In this document: one piece after another, positions 1 through 5,256 of the stretch
Layout: each line of letters begins with the position of its first letter
Position numbering within the stretch: the stretch's first letter is position 1
Assembly: GCA_009930445.1 (NCBI GenBank)
Contig: RZYD01000114.1
Coordinates: 1-7,484, forward strand
Direction of reading: 5' to 3'
Source: Bacteroidia bacterium
Lineage (GTDB): Bacteria; Bacteroidota; Bacteroidia; Bacteroidales; BM520
DNA length: 7,484 nt
Program-made: the position numbers and the translations under genes
Notes under the pieces: generated by a model
What the model saw: only the letters and a program-made list of their open reading frames with translations
Told to the model about the DNA's origin: nothing
The model's database searches: none

Positions 1-42
1 CCCACCTGTCCCGAAATCTTTCGGGAGAACCAGGGACCACCT
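1..42 (-). repeat. tRNA-Met 3'-end fragment, copy 1 (direct repeat)
   Basis: This 42-bp block recurs at 92-133 with one mismatch (T9 versus C100). On the minus strand it reads from the 3' side of an anticodon stem (AGG) through a variable loop and TCCCTGGTTC, the 5' side of a T-arm, to CAGGTGGG, which would be the T-stem 3' side and the start of an acceptor stem. The normal T-loop remainder is replaced by the palindrome TCCCGAAA-GA-TTTCGGGA. It lacks the anticodon loop, D-arm and 5' half, so it cannot be a working tRNA. It may be the scar of an older integration at the same tRNA. The tRNA identity is inferred from recalled tRNA-Met sequence, not from a search. Confidence 0.6.
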
Positions 43-53
43 TTTCACAAAAC

Positions 54-83
54 AAAAACCTCCCATCAAAATGAGAGGCTTTT
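54..83. terminator. Hairpin terminator between the two tRNA-Met fragments
   Basis: A 7-bp inverted repeat, CCTCCCA (59-65) and TGAGAGG (72-78), has a 6-nt loop and one G-U pair. On the minus strand the stem is followed by a T-run (complement of A54-A58) and more T-rich sequence. On the plus strand it is followed by CTTTT, so it may act in both directions. It sits just downstream of the minus-strand tRNA-Met fragment at 88-145, where a tRNA transcription terminator would be expected. Confidence 0.6.
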
Positions 84-87
84 CCTG

Positions 88-145
88 TGGGCCCACCTGC
101 CCCGAAATCTTTCGGGAGAACCAGGGACCACCTGATTATGAGTCA
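88..145 (-). pseudogene. tRNA-Met(CAT) 3'-half fragment at the element's left junction
   Basis: On the minus strand this reads GACTCATAATCAGG (anticodon loop with CAT, then the 3' side of the anticodon stem), TGGTC, CCTGG plus TTC (T-stem and start of T-loop), then CAGG, TGGGCCC and discriminator A. It matches an elongator tRNA-Met from the anticodon loop onward, except that about 5 nt of T-loop are replaced by an 18-nt palindrome (100-117). The anticodon-stem 5' side, D-arm and acceptor 5' side are missing, and element DNA follows instead. A 3'-half tRNA fragment next to an integrase gene is the classic signature of an att site. The intact tRNA would be expected at the other end of the element, which is not in the window. 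Confidence 0.65.
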
Positions 146-150
146 TAATC
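134..150. other. Candidate attachment-site core (palindrome at anticodon loop)
   Basis: GATTATGAGTCATAATC is a perfect 8-bp inverted repeat around a central G. Its left side belongs to the tRNA-Met anticodon region. Identity to the tRNA stops at about 145, where a tRNA would continue into GG. The right arm is therefore element DNA that mirrors the tRNA arm. Tyrosine recombinases bind two inverted core sites around a short overlap, often placed in a tRNA anticodon loop, so this is a reasonable strand-exchange site. The exact cut positions cannot be read from the sequence. Confidence 0.5.
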
Positions 151-299
151 CGTACATATATTGTTTTTTATATTTATTGCTTATTATTACTGTTTATCAG
201 TATCTTACAAATATAGTAATTTTTTATATTTATTTATATTTGCTGTTTTTTTCTATATTTGTTGGGCAAATTGTTGGGCAAATTTTTAAAAACAGCATT
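146..299. promoter_or_regulatory. AT-rich att/integrase leader
   Basis: This stretch between the tRNA fragment and the integrase start is very AT-rich. It holds two matches to the Bacteroidota -7 element TAnnTTTG (TATATTTG at 235-242 and 254-261), but neither has a clear -33 TTG at proper spacing. A tandem 12-bp repeat lies at its end. The integrase frame is open back to 87 and would encode a hydrophobic stretch, but this looks like a by-product of AT-rich DNA rather than real protein. The region probably contains arm-type integrase sites and the integrase promoter. Confidence 0.45.
261..284 (+). repeat. Tandem 12-bp direct repeat before the integrase
   Basis: GTTGGGCAAATT occurs twice back to back (261-272 and 273-284), 15 bp before the integrase ATG. 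Short direct repeats in this position are typical of arm-type integrase or excisionase binding sites, or of an operator controlling integrase. Which of these applies is inference. Confidence 0.6.
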
Positions 300-1526
300 A
301 TGAAAACAACAACCACGACTCAATATGCCCTTGATAAAAGGAGAAAAAGAAAAGATGGTACCTATCCAATCAAACTTCGCGTAACCAACAACAGGGACGA
401 CAGAAGGTATGCGACTGGGTTAAATGCAACGCAGGAAGAATTTGATAAGATCTTTTCGCCAAGACCCAGGGGGGATTATAAAGACATCCGGCTTAAACTT
501 GATGAGCAAGAGAACCGGGCAAGAGAAATTATCAACAACCTACACCCTTTCACTTTTGAGGTATTCAAAGACACCTTCTTCAAACATGAAAAAACTACGA
601 ACAATGAGGTTTTCGCATTATTTGACAAGTACATTCAGGGCCTTGAAGAACAAGATAGGATTGGTAATGCAAACTCTTATCGCAATGCTAAAAACTCAAT
701 CCATTCCTTTACAAGGAAAAAATCACTGCCATTTCACTCCGTTACTCCCCTCTTTCTGCAAAAGTATGAGGACTGGATGGTCCGTTCCGGAAAATCATTA
801 ACCACAGTTGGCATATACCTAAGAAGCTTGCGACGAATAATAAACCTTGCTCAAAAAGAAGGGCTGGCAGATCCAACAAATTATCCATTCGGGACTGACA
901 AATATGAAATACCAAGCCCTGGCAATACGAAGAAAGCGATAGAACTACAAGATATAAAGAAATTATATGAATATCCTTTGCCGGAAAACAGCTCCAGAGC
1001 TTACTTAAGAGACCTCTGGTTCTTCTCATACTTCTGCAATGGCATCAACATGAAAGATATTGCGCTCTTACGCTATTCAAATCTGGACAAGGACACGATT
1101 ACCTTCCGAAGACAAAAAACAAGGAGGAAGAACCGGAACAGCAAACCCATCATTATTTCCGTCACAGAGCCGGTTCAAAAAATAATCGATCGATGGGGAA
1201 ATATCCCGGAGTCGTATGACACTTTTATCTTTGATATTCTCGAAGGAAATCCTGCGGAGAAGGAGATTAAATCAAAAGTCAACAACATGGTGAAAAGGGT
1301 GAATAAGGCAATGCAATGGCTAGCGTCAGAGGCAGGAGTTGATGAGCATATCTCAACCTACACGGCTCGCCATAGCTGTGCAACCGTTCTAAAGCAATCC
1401 GGGGCCAGTATAGAGTACATTAGCGAGGCTTTGGGGCATTCGGATGTCCGTACCACAGAAAACTACCTCAGCAGCTTTAATGAGGATACAAGAAAAGAAA
1501 TGGCTAAGCGGTTGAGTAATTTTTAG
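300..1526 (+). CDS. Tyrosine recombinase (element integrase)
   Basis: 408-aa site-specific recombinase of the phage-integrase superfamily that would insert and excise the element at the adjacent tRNA-Met site. Domains: N-terminal arm-binding domain (about 6-55, QYALDKRRKRKDGTYPIKLR), SAM-like core-binding domain (about 85-187), and catalytic domain (about 212-405). Visible catalytic residues are Lys273, Arg357 (in TARH), His380 (in LGH) and Tyr389 (in ENYL). Two usual positions differ: the first Arg is Asn247 (FCNGINMKDIALL), and the His three residues before Arg357 is Tyr354. Loss of the first Arg is known in some Bacteroidota integrases such as IntDOT. The ATG at 300 was chosen because family homology begins there; the open frame back to 87 only translates att DNA. 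No Shine-Dalgarno is visible, as usual in Bacteroidota. The family call is very firm. Confidence 0.96.
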   Translation: MKTTTTTQYALDKRRKRKDGTYPIKLRVTNNRDDRRYATGLNATQEEFDKIFSPRPRGDYKDIRLKLDEQENRAREIINNLHPFTFEVFKDTFFKHEKTTNNEVFALFDKYIQGLEEQDRIGNANSYRNAKNSIHSFTRKKSLPFHSVTPLFLQKYEDWMVRSGKSLTTVGIYLRSLRRIINLAQKEGLADPTNYPFGTDKYEIPSPGNTKKAIELQDIKKLYEYPLPENSSRAYLRDLWFFSYFCNGINMKDIALLRYSNLDKDTITFRRQKTRRKNRNSKPIIISVTEPVQKIIDRWGNIPESYDTFIFDILEGNPAEKEIKSKVNNMVKRVNKAMQWLASEAGVDEHISTYTARHSCATVLKQSGASIEYISEALGHSDVRTTENYLSSFNEDTRKEMAKRLSNF

Positions 1527-1544
1527 CGTTTCTTTGAATCCGTC

Positions 1545-1577
1545 TTGCTGTCATGAGAAACATATCCCGTATCTTTG
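1545..1577 (+). promoter_or_regulatory. Bacteroidota-type promoter for the 320-aa gene
   Basis: TATCTTTG (1570-1577) fits the -7 consensus TAnnTTTG, and a TTG at 1545-1547 lies 22 bp upstream as a -33 element. Transcription would start near 1584, giving a short leader of about 23 nt before the ATG at 1607. This suggests that the genes downstream of the integrase have their own transcript. It rests on pattern matching only. Confidence 0.5.
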
Positions 1578-1606
1578 GATATTTAACTTAACATTCCAGT
1601 GATACT

Positions 1607-2569
1607 ATGACAGAGAAATCATCTTCAAAGACACTTTATGCGACCGCATACTATTTTGATTGGGAAAAATTCCACACAACAGGTGAAGCTGAATTATACC
1701 TTGATCAATACTACAAGCCGACTCAAATTAAACCTGAAAGAAGCGAAAAACCAATTGTAAAAGGCATAATGGCTTTCTTTTGCAATCCTTTGGGTGGTGA
1801 TAAACCAACGCTCATTCAAGCCTTAAAATCCAACAAGCCCTTCTCAATAGATTTCTACTACAACTATTACTTCGATATCCGTTACCAGGTTAAGGCCCAG
1901 AAGAACGCAGCTGAACCATGTTCCAAAAGGCTTTCTGAAAAGGATATAATCAATGAAATATACGACTCTGAAGATTCAATGAGGACCCAAGTTCGCAAAT
2001 TCATCGACTCCTATTTGGCGCATTTAGAAATTGATGTACGGCAAAAACTTCGTGAGTATGCCGGTGATTTCCTTCTGTGGGTATCAGAAACATACTTAAA
2101 GGGCATTAAACCACAACCTTTAATCCTACAACCGCAAAAAGACCAAAAGCGCACAACTGATGAAATCATCATTAGTGCCCTTAGGTGGATCGAACCTCTT
2201 TCGGGCAAAAACTTACAAGGTTATACCCAAATCATGTCTAACAATGATTTCAAAAACCTTTGTAATTCCGTTACTGAAATGATTAAAACAGAAAGATGCC
2301 CTGAAAACATAAAGCCAATAAATAATGTGAATATTTCATCTCAATATTTGAAGAAGACTTTTCACATGATCCACAAGGATAATTATGGCTTAAGACCTCA
2401 AAGGCCATACTTTCTTGAATTTCTTATGGAAGTATTTCCCAAAAAGTTTGAATATGTAAAAGACCCCTACGAACTAAAAAAGAACTTCTCCAGCTACTCA
2501 TCCGGAGAGCACGATTTTCTTCGGGACTACAATAAATTAAAGACTCAAATATCTCATAATCAGAACTAG
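1607..2569 (+). CDS. Unrecognised 320-aa element protein
   Basis: I do not recognise a named family. The protein is soluble-looking, with no signal peptide or membrane segment. It is rich in aromatic and charged residues, with an aromatic cluster at 82-93 (DFYYNYYFDIRY), a helical charged middle (110-165), a basic linker (167-184) and a C-terminal part (240-297) containing NISSQYLKKTFHMIHKDNYG and PYFLEFLMEVFP, which looks like a compact helical domain. It lies between integrase and the HTH protein, a slot where Bacteroidota elements often carry a conserved hypothetical gene. A role in excision control or replication is only inferred from position. RteC-type regulators were considered because of the mostly helical C-terminus, but I see no clear match. 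A promoter-like sequence precedes it, and the stop codon lies inside a strong hairpin. That it is a real gene is well supported; its function is unknown. Confidence 0.8.
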   Translation: MTEKSSSKTLYATAYYFDWEKFHTTGEAELYLDQYYKPTQIKPERSEKPIVKGIMAFFCNPLGGDKPTLIQALKSNKPFSIDFYYNYYFDIRYQVKAQKNAAEPCSKRLSEKDIINEIYDSEDSMRTQVRKFIDSYLAHLEIDVRQKLREYAGDFLLWVSETYLKGIKPQPLILQPQKDQKRTTDEIIISALRWIEPLSGKNLQGYTQIMSNNDFKNLCNSVTEMIKTERCPENIKPINNVNISSQYLKKTFHMIHKDNYGLRPQRPYFLEFLMEVFPKKFEYVKDPYELKKNFSSYSSGEHDFLRDYNKLKTQISHNQN

Positions 2570-2592
2570 ACTTTTCTCTATAAAGTCTAGTT
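2564..2592 (+). promoter_or_regulatory. 11-bp stem hairpin spanning the stop codon of the 320-aa gene
   Basis: AACTAGACTTT (2564-2574) and AAAGTCTAGTT (2582-2592) form a perfect inverted repeat with a 7-nt loop, and the TAG stop (2567-2569) lies in the left arm. The stem has no run of T after it (TTAGG follows), so it is a weak candidate for a standard terminator. A palindromic operator or an RNA element separating the 320-aa gene from the HTH gene is equally possible. Confidence 0.55.
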
Positions 2593-2617
2593 TAGGTCTA
2601 GCACTTCTCTAGCTCTT
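2585..2617. repeat. Three 11-bp CTAG repeats before the HTH gene
   Basis: GTCTAGTTTAG, GTCTAGCACTT and CTCTAGCTCTT follow one another without gaps. The CTAG cores start at 2587, 2598 and 2609, and a fourth lies 21 bp upstream at 2566. Spacing of about one or two helical turns places all four on the same DNA face, as expected for cooperative binding of a regulator. The excisionase-like HTH protein encoded just downstream is the obvious candidate, by inference only. Confidence 0.45.
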
Positions 2618-2640
2618 TGTTTGCCATAAATAAAACAAAG
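2615..2640. promoter_or_regulatory. Inverted repeat directly before the HTH start
   Basis: CTTTGTTT (2615-2622) and AAACAAAG (2633-2640) form a perfect 8-bp inverted repeat with a 10-nt spacer, ending 2 nt before the ATG at 2643. In RNA it could cover the translation start; in DNA it could be an operator. No TAnnTTTG promoter is evident between this site and the gene. Confidence 0.4.
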
Positions 2641-2642
2641 AT

Positions 2643-2969
2643 ATGACAAGTAATAAAATTTCATTCGAAAACATGCCCTCAGCTCTGCAAGAACTAAGGC
2701 AAGAAATTCGGGCATTACGTGAGATGATTTCGTCATCTCCCAATTCAAAAACCCAAGATGAATATTTCGATATTCAGGGACTTATCAACTATCTTCCGAG
2801 CCACCCTTCCAGAAGTACTGTGTATGGTTGGACCTGCAACCGTACTATCCCATTCATAAAGCAGGGAAAGCGTGTAGTTTTCAAACGCTCTGATATTGAT
2901 GAATGGCTAAATGAGAACAAAAAACGCAGCTTCAATAGGACTATGATTAAAAACAACCTTGACTATTAA
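2643..2969 (+). CDS. Excisionase-like helix-turn-helix protein (HTH_17/MerR-like)
   Basis: 108-aa DNA-binding protein. Residues 10-32 form a probable short coiled coil (ALQELRQEIRALREMI). Residues 41-92 carry a winged helix-turn-helix: first helix FDIQGLINYL, turn and recognition helix around STVYGWTCNRTIP, then the wing and closing helix KQGKRVVFKRSDIDEWL, which is the hallmark of the excisionase/MerR-like family. In integrative elements such proteins bend att DNA to favour excision, or regulate neighbouring genes. The following DUF3987 gene starts 2 nt after its stop, so the two are surely co-transcribed. The upstream 73 bp hold stacked palindromes and CTAG repeats that could be its own operator. 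The length fits the family. Whether its main role is excision or transcriptional control cannot be told from sequence. Confidence 0.92.
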   Translation: MTSNKISFENMPSALQELRQEIRALREMISSSPNSKTQDEYFDIQGLINYLPSHPSRSTVYGWTCNRTIPFIKQGKRVVFKRSDIDEWLNENKKRSFNRTMIKNNLDY

Positions 2970-2971
2970 CT

Positions 2972-4315
2972 ATGAAAGCAAAAGAATTAATCAATGAAAT
3001 AACTAAGGAAGGTGAACTTGATTCATTTCCCGTAAGCGTATTACCAAAAGAATTACAAGATATCATATCCGATGCATACCTGCACTATAAATACCCTAGT
3101 GAGCTTGTTGCGTCAAGTTTACTTGGTGTTGCATCTATGGCCTCAAGTTCAAAGCATGTTATTCGCATTCATAAAAGTTGGCAAGAAGGCTGTAACCTGT
3201 ATATCATTTTAGTCTCAGACCCAGGAACGGCAAAATCTCATGCATTATCATTTGCAATAGCTCCATTAAAGAAATATGAAATAAAAAAGCATGAAGAATA
3301 CAAGACTAAACGAAGAGAATATAATAAGCAAAAACAAAATGAAACCACTGACAATGAGGCCCCAACGTTCCAAAGGTGTTTTATTAAAGATTTCACAATT
3401 GAAAAATACTTTGAGGTACATAACCAAAATCCTAATGGTGTAAGCATGTATGTTGACGAATTTGCTTCCTTGGTCCACACACTTGGGAAATATAATAAGG
3501 GAGGGCAATCTGACACTTCCATCCTACTATCAATTTGGAATTCGAATGAGATAATTTATGACAGAAAAAGCATTTCTGAACCAATGTGTATTCATAGACC
3601 TTTTACCTCAATAATCGGAACCACTCAGCCTAATATTTTAAAAGGAATCATCGATCAGAAAAAGAGAGATAATGGATTTATGGATAGGGTTCTACTAGCA
3701 TATCCCGATAATATAATTGCGCACCCACCAGATATTGAGGAACCTGAAACAAATATTGAAGAACAATGGGAAAAGATTATATTTTCCATGATGTCTCAGA
3801 GAGATCAAGAATTTAAATACACCTTGTCTGAAGGAGCCAAAGAGGCCTTCAAAGAATTCTTAAATAATAATGCGAATCAAAGAAATAATACATCTAGCAG
3901 CTACCTAAAGAGCTTTTTAGCAAAAATGACAAATTACTGTTTACGGTTTGGACTGTTACTTGAGGAAATTAAGTATGCGATAAATGTAAGCTCTCGTGGA
4001 TTTGATACAATAAAAACGACAAGAGAGGTAACCCGGGAATCCATCCTTGCAGCAATTAAAATATCTGAATACTTCACAGTATCAGGACTGAAATTCCGCG
4101 AAGGAATTTCTATCATATCACCCATTGAATCTTTACCAGAGAAGCAACAACATCTTTACACGCAACTGGAGAATACATTTCCCGTGAAAGATGCCATGGA
4201 GAAAGGTGAGGCTTTAGGAATCAGTACAGCCACCATTAACCGTCTTCTGAGAAAAAGCAGCTTGTTTAAAAGAAAAGATCGCGGTATATATGAAAAAGTT
4301 TACAACAAGTACTGA
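2972..4315 (+). CDS. DUF3987 family ATPase (replication helicase-like)
   Basis: 447-aa protein of the DUF3987 type found in replication modules of Bacteroidota elements and phages. The P-loop is SDPGTAKS (82-89, Lys88 and Ser89). The Walker B-like segment is VSMYVDEF (157-164, Asp162-Glu163). A sensor-like strand SIIGTTQP (213-220) and a candidate arginine finger in GFMDRVLL (Arg239) follow. Between the Walker motifs is a very basic, probably coiled segment (99-124). The last 55 residues (about 393-447) look like a winged helix (GISTATINRLLRKSSLFKRKDRGIYEKV). It probably works with the downstream primase to copy excised element DNA; this role is inferred. It starts 2 nt after the HTH gene. 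Its last codons (EKVYNKY and stop) are duplicated at 4779-4802 as EKVSNKY and stop, part of a larger duplication. Confidence 0.92.
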   Translation: MKAKELINEITKEGELDSFPVSVLPKELQDIISDAYLHYKYPSELVASSLLGVASMASSSKHVIRIHKSWQEGCNLYIILVSDPGTAKSHALSFAIAPLKKYEIKKHEEYKTKRREYNKQKQNETTDNEAPTFQRCFIKDFTIEKYFEVHNQNPNGVSMYVDEFASLVHTLGKYNKGGQSDTSILLSIWNSNEIIYDRKSISEPMCIHRPFTSIIGTTQPNILKGIIDQKKRDNGFMDRVLLAYPDNIIAHPPDIEEPETNIEEQWEKIIFSMMSQRDQEFKYTLSEGAKEAFKEFLNNNANQRNNTSSSYLKSFLAKMTNYCLRFGLLLEEIKYAINVSSRGFDTIKTTREVTRESILAAIKISEYFTVSGLKFREGISIISPIESLPEKQQHLYTQLENTFPVKDAMEKGEALGISTATINRLLRKSSLFKRKDRGIYEKVYNKY

Positions 4316-4340
4316 TGCAAACAAAAAATGTTGTCTTCTT

Positions 4341-4398
4341 GATAGAACGAGCACTTACCGTTTAACAATCAACGCATTACACCAAGTGCTCTTCTATC
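4341..4398. repeat. Long inverted repeat downstream of the DUF3987 gene
   Basis: GATAGAACGAGCACTT (4341-4356) pairs with AAGTGCTCTTCTATC (4384-4398): 15 paired positions with one bulged C and a 27-nt loop that contains AATCAACGCATTA. It starts 25 bp after the DUF3987 stop. In the duplicated unit the left GATAGAAC survives (4827-4834), but the pairing is largely lost. It could be a replication or transfer structure, or an mRNA 3' hairpin. Confidence 0.6.
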
Positions 4399-4420
4399 AT
4401 CCTCTATCACAATCATATCA
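4395..4420. repeat. Phased TATCA motifs, unit A
   Basis: TATCA occurs at 4395, 4405 and 4416, that is at 10- and 11-bp steps, on one DNA face. The same phasing occurs in unit B at 4881-4906. Similar helically phased repeats serve as initiator or regulator binding sites in replicons; that role here is inference. Confidence 0.4.
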
Positions 4421-4507
4421 CCCACCTCAACACACTTATCTGATTCAATGCGTTTATTTACAATTAATTACAGACATTATGTCATAATTATCATAAATAT
4501 CAACATC

Positions 4508-4785
4508 ATGGACAAACAAATTTTGAACACCGTCACAATATATGCCTTGGATATTATAGGAATCATCCCTTCTAAGACCATTATTGGTTCAAAAAAAATC
4601 ATGGCTATTATTGTCCATTTTGCAACTCTGGCAAGTCATCCGTAAGGAGTTCGGATTCGGCCTATACCATTGATCCGAATAAAAACACCTTAAAACACTT
4701 ATTATCTGGAAAAAAACCTGTTGTCATAGTCTTAATAATGAATTTGAAAAAATTGGGATTCAGAATGCACTTGAATTTGAAAAAG
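4508..4785 (+). pseudogene. Decayed N-terminal copy of the CHC2 primase
   Basis: The first 16 codons (MDKQ to YALDI) align without gaps to the intact primase start (MNTS to KAIDI). Homology continues in frame to about 4589, where one base is missing compared with the intact gene. It then resumes in another frame as FKKNHGYYCPFCNSG, SSDSAYTIDPNKNTLK and LIMNLKKLGF, against FRKNRGSFCPFCNSG, NSDSAFNINPQKNTFK and FIMTLKKIGY. The first Cys pair is kept. The second is gone: KCFSCG has become KHLLSG (Cys64 to His, Cys67 to Ser). Homology ends near 4785, fused to a second copy of the DUF3987 tail; no DUF6371/Toprim part remains. It cannot make a working primase. Whether a short peptide is still made is unknown. 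Confidence 0.82.
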
Positions 4786-5256
4786 TCAGCAACAAATACT
4801 GATATAAGCGAAAATATGATATTTATGATAGAACAAATCCTTAAACCCTCATAATCAACGCATTAAATCACAAACCTTTATATCATCCTATTTCACAGTT
4901 CTATCATTAATCTTAAGAACATATTCATCTACTCATAACGACAGGCTTTGCTTTATAATAATCATAAATAGCACAATCAATGAATACCAGCAATCTTGAC
5001 CTCCAGAAAATCAAGGCCATTGACATCAAAAAAGTCATCGAATCAGAGAGTAACATTTCCTTCAGAAAAAATCGAGGTTCTTTTTGTCCCTTTTGCAATT
5101 CAGGGAATCACAACTCCAGAAATTCGGATTCAGCATTTAACATTAATCCCCAAAAAAACACCTTCAAATGCTTCTCCTGTGGGAAGGGATCATCTGTGAT
5201 AGACTTTATTATGACCTTAAAGAAAATAGGTTATAAACAGGCTTTAGAATACCTGA
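4779..5256 (+). repeat. Duplication unit B: DUF3987 tail, spacer and intact primase start
   Basis: Second member of the colinear duplication. It begins with GAA AAA GTC AGC AAC AAA TAC TGA, which reads EKVSNKY and stop and matches the end of the DUF3987 gene (EKVYNKY and stop). The spacer follows, then the intact primase from 4980. Homology with unit A fades at about 5250-5256. The junction lies within a shared TGAAAAAGT-like microhomology. Confidence 0.8.
4881..4906. repeat. Phased TATCA/TTTCA motifs, unit B
   Basis: TATCA at 4881, TTTCA at 4891 and TATCA at 4902 keep the 10- and 11-bp steps of unit A, although the bases between them have diverged. They lie 74-99 bp upstream of the primase start. 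This preserved phasing suggests a selected protein-binding site. Confidence 0.4.

Larger units (their letters stand above)
4292..4778 (+). repeat. Duplication unit A: DUF3987 tail, spacer and decayed primase start
   Basis: This unit is colinear with 4779 to about 5256. Matching landmarks are GAAAAAGT (4292 and 4779), GATAGAAC (4341 and 4827), AATCAACGCATTA (4367 and 4853), the ATG (4508 and 4980), GCC of ALDI/AIDI (4544 and 5016) and the TGT of CPFC (4612 and 5085). The offset drifts from 487 to 472 through indels in the spacer. The copies are clearly diverged, so the event is old or the units come from two related elements. Confidence 0.8.

Noticed and set aside
1..133. CRISPR array from the repeated 42-bp block
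   Set aside because: Only two copies occur, no cas genes are present, and the repeat is explained by tRNA-Met sequence.
88..145. A functional tRNA-Met gene
   Set aside because: The 5' acceptor strand, D-arm and 5' anticodon-stem strand are absent, and the T-loop is replaced by a palindrome.
87..299. N-terminal extension of integrase with a hydrophobic, membrane-like stretch
   Set aside because: The extension translates the tRNA fragment and AT-rich att DNA, including the tandem 12-bp repeat (read as VGQIVGQI). Family homology starts at the ATG at 300.
1607..2569. RteC-type regulator
   Set aside because: Only a vague similarity of a helical C-terminus; no clear RteC motif could be recognised, so no name was given.
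3238..3522. Minus-strand frames inside the DUF3987 gene
   Set aside because: They lie opposite a well-supported gene with clear Walker motifs and have no recognisable protein features.
4290..4645. Two 65-codon plus-strand frames (4290-4487 and 4448-4645) as small genes
   Set aside because: The first overlaps the DUF3987 end out of frame and runs through duplicated spacer DNA. The second is mostly the pseudogene primase before and after its frameshift.
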